Shown: positions 55,600 to 63,298 of the stretch, piece after piece
Layout of the letters: each line of letters begins with the position of its first letter
How positions within the stretch are numbered: position 1 is the stretch's first letter
NCBI GenBank assembly: GCA_942159475.1
Contig: OW804096.1
Location: 136,533,791 to 136,597,790 of the forward strand
DNA from: Sthenelais limicola
Taxonomy: Eukaryota > Annelida > Polychaeta > Phyllodocida > Sigalionidae
Direction: 5' to 3'
DNA length: 64,000 bases
The notes under the pieces: model-generated
Database searches by the model: none
Told to the model about the DNA's origin: nothing
Seen by the model: the letters and a program-made list of their open reading frames with translations, nothing else
Made by a program: the position numbers and the translations under genes

Positions 55600-56520
55600 G
55601 AGGGTGGATAGAGGGAGGAAGAAGAGGGAGAGGAGAGAGGCACAGAGGGGGAGACAGAGGGCAAGGAGAGAGGGACAGAGGGGGAGAGAGAGGGAGAGGA
55701 GAGAGGCACAGAGGGGGAGACAGAGGGCAAGGAGAGAGGGACAGAGGGGGAGAGAGAGGGAGAGGAGAGAGGCACAGAGGGGGAGACAGAGGGAGAGGAG
55801 AGAGGCACAGAGGGGGAGACAGAGGGAGAGGAGAGAGGCACAAAGGGGGAGACAGAGGGAGAGGAGAGAGGCACAGAGGGGGAGACAGAGGGCAAGGAGA
55901 GAGGCACAGAGGGGGAGAGAGAGAGCAAGGAGAGAGGCACAGAGGGGGAGAGAGAAAGCAAGGAGAGAGGCACAGAGGGGGAGAGAGAGGGAGGAAGAAG
56001 AGGGAGAGGAGAGAGGCACAGAGGGGGGAGAGAGAGGGAGGAAGAAGAGGGAGAGGAGAGAGGCACAGAGGGCGAGAGAGGGAGAAAGAGAAAGGAACAG
56101 AGAGGCACAGAGGGGGAGAGAGAGAGAGGGAGGAGGAAGAAGAAGGAGAGAGGCGCATAGGGGGAGAGCGGGGGAGGAGAAATAGGGAGAGGGGAACGAG
56201 AGAGAGGCAGGGAAGAGATAGATAAGAGGCAGAAAAGAGAAAGAAAGAGAGAGAGAGAGAGAGAGGAGGAAGAGAGAGAGGCAGAAAGAGGCAGGGAGGC
56301 GGAAGAGGAGAGAGAGATTGGAGAAGGTTGGAGAAGGAGGGAGAGGCAGAAAGAGTGAGGGAGAGAGGGGGGGAAGTGAGGGAGAGGGAAGTGGGGGAGA
56401 GGAGAGACAGAGACAGGAGGGCGAGAGGAAAGAGAGCGAGGAGAAAATGGGAGAAATAGAGGAGAAACAGAGGGAGGGACAGGAGAGAGGGAGGGGGGGA
56501 ATGAAGGAAATAGAGAAGAT
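55600..56520 (+). repeat. 33-bp polypurine minisatellite, then GA tract
   Basis: Unit GAGAGGCACAGAGGGGGAGA plus CAGAGGGAGAGGA, ~14 units to 56110, then less regular GA. Open frames up to 358 codons on the minus strand are compositional. Confidence 0.95.
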
Positions 56521-56746
56521 ATGTAGCAGTATAGACTCCCAGGTCTCTATCAGTCTGTCAGTGACACTCCCTACTGGTAGTGCCACCAGTGAGGGACACG
56601 GGTACTAGACACTGAACCAGTTTATACCCACCTATGGCTGCCAAATCTTAATCATTTCGTTAGTCGTCGTTATTATCATCGCATCGTTACAATGCTAGCG
56701 TTTATTATAACGATACAGATGTGAATAACTATGAATATAAATATAT

Positions 56747-56973
56747 GGGTCAGACTTTCAGAAAATGTACAATTGGCAACCGTACTCATTTAATAAACTC
56801 TGGATGATGATGAATACGGGGCATATCTGAGTAGCCTATATTTGGTTTTCTGTTGGTTTAATATATCTGTTTTACTATTTCAAACTGTATTTTGAACATT
56901 ATTGTTGTCCTAAAAGTTGGTTATTTGCGAGAATTGGTTAAGGCGAATTGTACGTTTTCTGAAAATCTGACCA
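56747..56973 (-). mobile_element. MITE-A copy, diverged
   Basis: Both termini are recognisable (GGGTCAGACTTTCAG, AATCTGACC). The interior is divergent and shorter. Confidence 0.8.
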
Positions 56974-57002
56974 ATATGTAAATATTGTTGGGAGAGTTTG
57001 AA

Positions 57003-57136
57003 CAGTCAGGTTCAGAAGGCAGTTGTGGTCACCTAAGTTTCAGGGAGTCATTAACGCTTTAGCCTTAGTCTCAGCCTTGCGGTTAAGCTTATCGCTGGAG
57101 TGGAATCGAGGAATGTGGGTTGTCTGGACCTAACTG
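57003..57136 (-). mobile_element. MITE-F, TGAA target duplication
   Basis: 134 bp, begins CAGTCAGGTTCAGA and ends TCTGGACCTAACTG. TGAA flanks both sides. The CAGT terminus with 4-bp TSD recalls Chapaev-type (CACTA-related) elements; inference only. Confidence 0.82.
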
Positions 57137-57203
57137 TGAATGGGTTGTATGTACAGCTAAGGTCCTCATGCTACGCAGGTAGCGTCTTGATATGTCTATT
57201 TCT

Positions 57204-57438
57204 GGGACAGATCTTCAGAAAACGTACAATTGGCCTTCACCAATCCTCTCAAATAACGCATATTTAAGACGAAAATCAGGTTCAAAATACAGTTCAACAT
57301 AACCAAACAGATCTATTGAATTAATACAAAACAGAATAGACTCAGATATACTCAGTATTTATATATTTTCACTCTAATTTAGTAGAGTTTGGTAAATGTG
57401 CAGAACTGTAGATCGTGCATTTCCTGAAAATCTGACCC
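57204..57438 (+). mobile_element. MITE-A copy, subfamily III
   Basis: Full length; the interior matches the copy at 4489. Confidence 0.88.
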
Positions 57439-57524
57439 TTCTCATTTCTGGAAATGGGGTTTTAACCTTCTGCAAGAAATACAGGTTTTCCTGGCTATGA
57501 CTGTCCTTCAATAAATGTCTGGTC

Positions 57525-57872
57525 AATAGGGGACTTGCATAGCCGCCATTTTGAATCCTGATTCGCATGGAATTATGGGAATAATGGTACAGTATAAAAT
57601 CTGTAGAAAACATCCCATGTTCAGCATGGTATATTTATCAATGCTCTAATTGCAATATCCATGTGTTATACATGTTTCCATAACACAAGCCTCCATATTT
57701 CCCATGATGCATTTGGTTTTCATAGATCATTTATAAAACCAATGCTATTGGTGAAAACATTCTTGCAATTTTCGATAAAAATGTTGCCAAATATCTGTGT
57801 CAGATTTCATCAGAATCCATCCCAAAATGCACTGTGACAGACATGCGCAGTGACACATGCAACTCCCCTATT
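57525..57872 (-). mobile_element. MITE-B full-length copy
   Basis: Both TIRs; GCCGCCATTTTG and ATGCGCAG are intact. Confidence 0.92.
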
Positions 57873-58084
57873 ACACGACCCAATACCCGGGCCGAATACA
57901 CTGTATGGTAGTGAGTGGTGAATCTACGACCGAATGAGTGGTGTATCTAGGGGTAGTAGTGTATAAATGGGGGACTGGCCCGGGTACATACACTGGTGGA
58001 GGTGAGTAGTATATAGCAAGTGGTATCTGTATCAGGCATGGTACTCAGCTCTGATCTATGTTTGTTTTATTTATTTTATTCTAG

Positions 58085-58600
58085 TATTGACACCCCAACC
58101 CCACCACTACAGCCCCCACTACCACCACACTACCACCACCACCACACCACCACTACCACCACACCACCACCACCACACACCACCACCACTATACACTGCC
58201 ACCACCACACCACCACCACACCACCACCACTACCACACCACCCACCACCACCACCCCACCACCACCACCCCACCACCACCATACCACCACACCACCACCA
58301 CCACCACCACACCACCACCACCACACCACACCACCACCACCACCACCACCACCACCACCACCACACCACCACCACACCACCACCACCACACACCACACAC
58401 CACACCACCACACCACCACCACCACCACACCACCACCACCACCACCACACCACCACCACCACCACACCACCACCACACCACCACCACCACCACCACACCA
58501 CCTCACCACCACCACACCACCACCACACCACCACACACCACCACCACACCACCACCACCACCACCACACCACCCACCACCACCACACCACCACCAATCCA
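58085..58600 (+). repeat. CCA/CAC triplet tract
   Basis: ACCACC with ACACC interruptions. The His/Thr/Pro open frames are artefacts. Confidence 0.95.
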
Positions 58601-58604
58601 GGAA

Positions 58605-58918
58605 TGGTGGTAGTCACCCAAACCTCCCAAACGCATCGTGCCATGATTAGTTCATTTTAGGCCAATCAGAAAGCCTGCTTTTCATTGCTGCTCTGCGGAA
58701 GGCTGTATTTAGTGCGGAGCTGGTACACCGGTGACTTCCTGCCGGGCCGCCATTCAAAGGTGGAGAATGATTTATGAGCTGGATTAGAAGGAGACGGACA
58801 TTTAGGGCTCAAATTGATGAACTTTCTTAAAGATTTAACATTGCTAAATTATATATTGCAAATGTGTGGATCATTCTCATAAGGTAGAGGTTAATCCTTA
58901 TTGCTACGCTATACTTGT
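58605..58918. promoter_or_regulatory. Short non-repetitive island with CCAAT and YY1-like motifs
   Basis: CCAATCAG near 58661 (NF-Y) and GCCGCCATTC near 58748. A regulatory role is speculative. Confidence 0.25.
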
Positions 58919-59153
58919 GGGTCAGATTATCAGAAAATGTACAATTCACCTTCACCAATCTTCTCAAATAACCCGGATTTAAGACAGAAATCAGGTTCAA
59001 AATACAGTTCAACCTAACCAAACAGACTGCTAGAATCAATGCAATGCCGAATATACTCGAATTTACCTAGTATTGACCATATTGTAGCCTAATTTAGCAG
59101 AATTTACTAAATGTGTACAGCTGCCAATTGTACATTTTCTGAAAATCTGACCC
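58919..59153 (+). mobile_element. MITE-A copy, subfamily I
   Basis: Full length, standard TIRs. Confidence 0.92.
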
Positions 59154-59433
59154 ATATACCTCTTATGGATCTACTTTGATCTTAAGATAATGCTCAATAT
59201 CAATAATGAGTCACACTTTAGATAGTAATTGTCCTTTCATTATTATCATTATCATTTCATTTTAATTATATCTTCCAACCACTCACATGGCGACTATGTA
59301 CAAATTGTAACTATGTTCTTCCAAAAGCTGGATTCCGCCAGAACATCCTGGGAGGTGTTGTACCCAGTGGAAATAAAATCTTTAAAAAAAATAATATCTA
59401 CATTCAAGTGTTACCATAGAAACAATAGTATTT
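59154..59433. other. Unassigned sequence with AATAAA and A-rich stretch
   Basis: AATAAAATCTTTAAAAAAAA near 59370 could be a retroposon 3' end. 59839-60437 is unassigned, with a C13 run at ~60293-60305. Confidence 0.4.
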
Positions 59434-59838
59434 GTGATGTGTTAGAGGAAGGGTCACGGGTTAGAGTCACACGTAGCAATTTTGAGATATCATCATATTT
59501 GAAAAGATGAGATCAAGACGATTCTAATGATGCTAAACATCAGATCATCTAATAAGAATTTCTATATTTCAAGTTTGATATCTTTATTTTTCAAAGCAAT
59601 GTTTGCAGTATTTCTCGGTGGACAATTACTAGTAAAGTATCTAAATATACTCTATAAGATGACCTAGGAAATGCATGGATATATTTATTACAGTCTTGAA
59701 AGTTTGTATGTATTCATGCTACTAGCAGTACTAAACACCCTAAAACTAAGAAAATTCCAACAAAGATATCCTATAAATAAGTCACTTTGAAAAATATAAA
59801 TTTTGTTACCTGTGACTCATTTTCCTGAAACACATCAC
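59434..59838 (+). mobile_element. MITE-C full-length copy
   Basis: TIRs GTGATGTGTTAGAGG and TTTTCCTGAAACACATCAC; 405 bp. A small duplication of GGTCACGGGTTAGAG-type sequence lies near the left TIR. Confidence 0.9.
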
Positions 59839-60437
59839 TATTTATTTATTAGAGTCTTTTCTTTTCTCATTCTTTATTCATTTAGGGCATAAACATCTAC
59901 TGTTAGATCAAAATTGAAATAAACGCCATATCCATATTTTTCTCTTAGCATACAAGTGGTGACAATGCAGTAGCATGTAGGTTTCATGTTATTAACCGGG
60001 CACAGGGACGGCACCGAAAATAATCATTTGTGAAATGGGTTTCTTTAGGCACAGGGGCATGGGAGCAGTACACATAGGGTCAAGGGGGGAGCTCAGGGTG
60101 TTTGGCCCCCTTTATTAAAGAAAACATCTTTTTATTGGCCACAGACAGACATTTAAAACTTTAAATTGTTATCAGAAAACTGAAATGGTTTGCTTCTAAT
60201 TCTTTAATGATACAAACTAACCAAATATTTTAATGATGTTATCAAACATTTGTCAAATGTCCCAAAACATTGATTTCAAGGAGTGCATAACGCCCCCCCC
60301 CCCCGCTTCTCAACGAGGTCCCTTTTGGGAGGGGGATATGTCCTGGGGCCAGCAAAGGTGAGGTGATCCAGGTTAAATTGTGTTACAAATTGAGCCCCAC
60401 TGAGACCGCAGCACACATTTAGCCATTTACCTTACTA

Positions 60438-60526
60438 CCCAAAATTTATCATTTTTTTAGCAGAATGTAGCAGAAATTACTAAATATGTAGAGCTACCAA
60501 TTGTACATTTTCTGAAAATCTGACCC
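60438..60526 (+). mobile_element. MITE-A fragment (right end)
   Basis: Right third only, ending CTGAAAATCTGACCC, 34 bp before the second assembly gap. Confidence 0.75.
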
Positions 60527-60560
60527 ATGTAGTCAGTCACTTGCTTTAACTGGGAGTGCT

Positions 60561-60760
60561 NNNNNNNNNNNNNNNNNNNNNNNNNNNNNNNNNNNNNNNN
60601 NNNNNNNNNNNNNNNNNNNNNNNNNNNNNNNNNNNNNNNNNNNNNNNNNNNNNNNNNNNNNNNNNNNNNNNNNNNNNNNNNNNNNNNNNNNNNNNNNNNN
60701 NNNNNNNNNNNNNNNNNNNNNNNNNNNNNNNNNNNNNNNNNNNNNNNNNNNNNNNNNNNN
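60561..60760. other. Assembly gap of 200 N
   Basis: Exactly 200 N. A MITE-A end lies 34 bp before it and another directly after it. Confidence 0.99.
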
Positions 60761-60772
60761 AAAATCTGACCC
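60761..60772 (+). mobile_element. MITE-A terminus emerging from assembly gap
   Basis: The first bases after the 200-N gap are AAAATCTGACCC, a MITE-A right end. Confidence 0.65.
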
Positions 60773-61613
60773 ATTTAGGGAAAATGACTTGACTCTCAAG
60801 AAGTGCTGGACACTGTAGCTGGATCAAGATATCGCCAGAAGACTTCCGGTTTATCTGGGGAGCGAAAAGGTGTCCGTCAAAAGGCTCGTGCCTTGTTGTC
60901 CCTTTTTTTCAGATTAACCGAAGTGTAAGAAGACAAGTTTTTGTCAAAACATCCGTGAAATATCCAAGAATAGGCTGGACTTCTGTTTAAACCATAAGGC
61001 TTAAAGTGTCAAGTGGATTAGGCATTATATAGTTGGCGCACGAGGCTAGGCTTCGGCATCTCAGTCGCCATATTGAATATCAACGGTTACGACGAAGACA
61101 GGAATAGGTCCTTAGGAGAGGGTAAAACTTCTTCAAACAAGGACAATAGACGCAAAAAGTGAACAAGAAAGTGCACGGATTTAAGTTTGTGAGCAAAGAA
61201 TTGGACTTTTACCGTATACAGTGAGTTTATTCTCATCTAATTGAGTTTGCCGCCATAGACATGCGCACTCGGTTCTAGTTGATCGCGACTAGGAAGCCGA
61301 GCTTGCACAGAAAGCCGCCATCTTGAATACCGTATCGGTCGAATGTAAATGCTTTATATATGATAGTGCAAGACAATATGAGTGACTTTGAATTGGCAGA
61401 AAGGTCGGATTTTATGTTATAAAGGCTTAATCGAACTCTCCAGAGATATCGACCTGAATTACCGAAAAAAATAGAAGTTGTGTGCACCATCTCTCAAAGT
61501 ACCAGTGCGCAAGACAAATAGGAACCGGAAATATAGGCAAAACAATAACATCCGGCAAAAACTGGCAGTTTTATCGAAATCTAAACTTAGACAATTGAAT
61601 CTAAGGGATTTTA
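60773..61613 (+). other. Presumed retrotransposon 5' untranslated leader
   Basis: This is non-repetitive 0.84-kb sequence between a MITE-A terminus and ORF1. No ORF or known repeat is visible. The boundary between host DNA and element cannot be placed from one copy. Confidence 0.45.
61066..61325 (+). promoter_or_regulatory. YY1-like sites in retrotransposon 5' leader
   Basis: Two CGCCATNTTG matches (61066-61075 and 61316-61325) lie upstream of ORF1, plus a weaker CCGCCAT with an adjacent ATGCGCA near 61250. The human L1 leader uses a YY1 site near its start to position transcription. A similar role here is inference. Confidence 0.4.
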
Positions 61614-63038
61614 ATGAAGCAGGGTAAAGAAAGCGACACAAATAAGAGACGAAGAAGTGAAGACGGCTCAGAGATATCTAGTAGCAAAAAACAAGTCACT
61701 GAAATGGCAGGCTTTTCGAATGCGGATATAAAGAAAATGTTTGATGATCTGAAGCTGCAGATAGCCACCTCGGCGAACAATCACAAGGAGGCAGTAGACA
61801 AAGTCCAGAAACAAGTGGACCAGGTTGAATGTGATAACTTTGTCAGAGACAAAAGAGTGGACGATTTGGAAAAAGCTATGAAGCAACAAACGGAAGAAAT
61901 GGAAATAATGAGGATTAATTCGGTCAAGAAGAATGACCCTCGTCTGCTAGCACTTGAACACTCAGCAATGGGTGACGAAGAAGATGGGATTAGAAAACAA
62001 ATCCAAGAGTTAGAGCTGAATCTGATAATCGATGGCATAACAAAGAATGAAAACGAGGACGTGCTAAGCTTGAAGGTAAAAGTTGACGACATCTTTGAAA
62101 ACCTTATGGGTGTCATCAGAGGCCTACAGTATGAAACGAAAAGGATGGGAAAAGGTCTGATGGCGCCGACCATGGTATCCTTTAATACTCTAGACGAAGT
62201 TAAAGCTGTATGGAGTAAGAGATCCAATCTGGAGAAAACTGTTGATGCGGAAAACAAACGCCTTTTCTGGATTAAGAAGGACCTGCCGCTTGTAATAAGG
62301 AGGAGAATTGCTAGGGCCAGGCCCTGTGTGGCCGCCGCAAGACTGTCTGGAAGGTACAATGATGTGGCTAATGCCCACGGTGACGTGATTCTAGGCAAAA
62401 AGAGATATAAATTCAACCAACTCGAATTGCTACCGAAACAATTCACCCCGGCCTTCTTGGCAAAACGAGAAGATGGAAATACCTTTGTTTTCTTCACGAG
62501 GGAATGTCCCTTGTCAAACCACTACGTTGCAAACTTCAAAGCTGGAAAGAGGTGGTTCAACTGTGTTGAGCAATATCTGGCGTATACCAAAGCCATGTTA
62601 GATAATGATATCAACAAGGCAGAGTTCGTGATGGAATTAGAGGACCCGGCGAGATGCAAAACATCCTTAGACGCATTTGTTTCAGACGAGGTCTGGGATA
62701 AGTGGGAGGAAGGCTTGATGGATACCCTCTCAAGAGGTCTGAGACGAAAAATCAGACACAACGAGCATATAGCTGACTACTTACTGGCCACCGATGGGAA
62801 AGTTTTGGGAGAAGCTTCTCCATCGCAGTCACACTGGGGCATCGGCATGAGTCTACATAATCCTGAGGTGCTAAACCAAGAAAAGTGGACCAAGAATGGT
62901 AATCTGCTAGGTAGAGCGTGGATGGCCGTCAGAACTCGTCTGATAGAAAAGATGGAGAGAGAGAAGGCAGAAGAGGAAGGTACCAAAAGTTCGGCTGAAG
63001 AAGGCATGGACGTGGTCCAAGGGAAAGCTTCTGATTAA
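61614..63038 (+). CDS. Retrotransposon ORF1 protein: coiled coil + RRM/CTD + NADAR domain
   Basis: 474 codons. The start is the first ATG after an in-frame TAA at 61602-61604. Residues 1-30 are basic and hydrophilic. Residues ~38-100 show heptad-like spacing (coiled coil, trimerisation in L1 ORF1p). Residues ~134-275 resemble the L1 ORF1p RRM and C-terminal domain: LNLIIDGI strand, then a basic helix RRRIARARP, then an ARLSG loop. Together these predict a nucleic-acid-binding RNP protein and chaperone. Residues ~289-443 match the NADAR family (YbiA/DUF1768): an LSNHY motif at 300-304 (FSNF in YbiA), W314, VEQY with E319 (SEHY in YbiA), LLATDGKVLGEAS at 390-402, HWGIG at 407-411 and NLLGRAWMAVR at 430-440. 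NADAR proteins act on ADP-ribose or N-glycosidic linkages: DarT-linked bacterial NADAR removes ADP-ribose from guanine in DNA, and COG3236 enzymes cleave riboflavin-pathway intermediates. An ADP-ribose role for this fusion is inferred. One conserved Asp of YbiA, three residues before the WG, is Q405 here. Confidence 0.88.
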   Translation: MKQGKESDTNKRRRSEDGSEISSSKKQVTEMAGFSNADIKKMFDDLKLQIATSANNHKEAVDKVQKQVDQVECDNFVRDKRVDDLEKAMKQQTEEMEIMRINSVKKNDPRLLALEHSAMGDEEDGIRKQIQELELNLIIDGITKNENEDVLSLKVKVDDIFENLMGVIRGLQYETKRMGKGLMAPTMVSFNTLDEVKAVWSKRSNLEKTVDAENKRLFWIKKDLPLVIRRRIARARPCVAAARLSGRYNDVANAHGDVILGKKRYKFNQLELLPKQFTPAFLAKREDGNTFVFFTRECPLSNHYVANFKAGKRWFNCVEQYLAYTKAMLDNDINKAEFVMELEDPARCKTSLDAFVSDEVWDKWEEGLMDTLSRGLRRKIRHNEHIADYLLATDGKVLGEASPSQSHWGIGMSLHNPEVLNQEKWTKNGNLLGRAWMAVRTRLIEKMEREKAEEEGTKSSAEEGMDVVQGKASD

Positions 63039-63085
63039 ATATTGGTTGTTGATATTGTTCGCGTTAGACCCTGTTAACTGATACA

Positions 63086-63298
63086 ATGTATGTACACACA
63101 GCTGCAGCAAAGCCCTTGCCCAGGCTAAAATGGGTAAAAAAATGTAAGCTGGTCAGGTATGAAGATGTAAAGCTCACAGGTGACAATGAGATACATGTTA
63201 ATAGAAGATATGGAGTTGTGCTATGTAAAACAAGATGGCAGTTTGATGGAAAGTGTAGATGGGAGTCCCTGGTAAAAACTTTTAATGGAAGGGAATAA
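63086..63298 (+). CDS. Small ORF between ORF1 and ORF2 (70 aa, unknown)
   Basis: This 70-codon frame begins 47 bp after the ORF1 stop and overlaps the first 14 bp of ORF2 in a different frame. It encodes a lysine/arginine-rich, tryptophan-containing peptide (KWVKKCK, KTRWQFDGKCRW). I recognise no domain. Its end over the ORF2 start would suit coupled termination and reinitiation, but one copy cannot show whether it is translated. Alternatives are a chance ORF in a ~250-bp spacer or an ORF2 N-terminal extension displaced by a frameshift. Confidence 0.3.
   Translation: MYVHTAAAKPLPRLKWVKKCKLVRYEDVKLTGDNEIHVNRRYGVVLCKTRWQFDGKCRWESLVKTFNGRE

Noticed and set aside
53338..55611. 757-codon open frame and overlapping 691-700-codon frames
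   Set aside because: They translate a 21-bp minisatellite; all three plus frames and several minus frames are open at once, so the openness comes from repeat register.
55510..56586. 358-aa Leu/Ser/Pro-rich minus-strand protein
   Set aside because: 33-bp purine minisatellite in triplet register.
27720..57872. Target site duplication for MITE-B
   Set aside because: Flanks of full copies at 27720, 38169, 47716 and 57525 show no consistent direct repeat; the constant C before AATAGGGG may belong to the element.
58020..58650. His/Thr/Pro-rich (197 aa) and Val/Trp-rich frames
   Set aside because: CCA/CAC triplet tract.
316..60772. MITE-A as a Tc1/mariner element with TA target duplication
   Set aside because: Flanks such as TAAA/TAAA, AAAT/AAAT and ACAT/ACAT fit 4 bp; TA alone does not explain them.
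61943..61955. Further TCGTCTGC-like match inside ORF1
   Set aside because: Only 8 of 9 bases match and it is within coding sequence; treated as chance.
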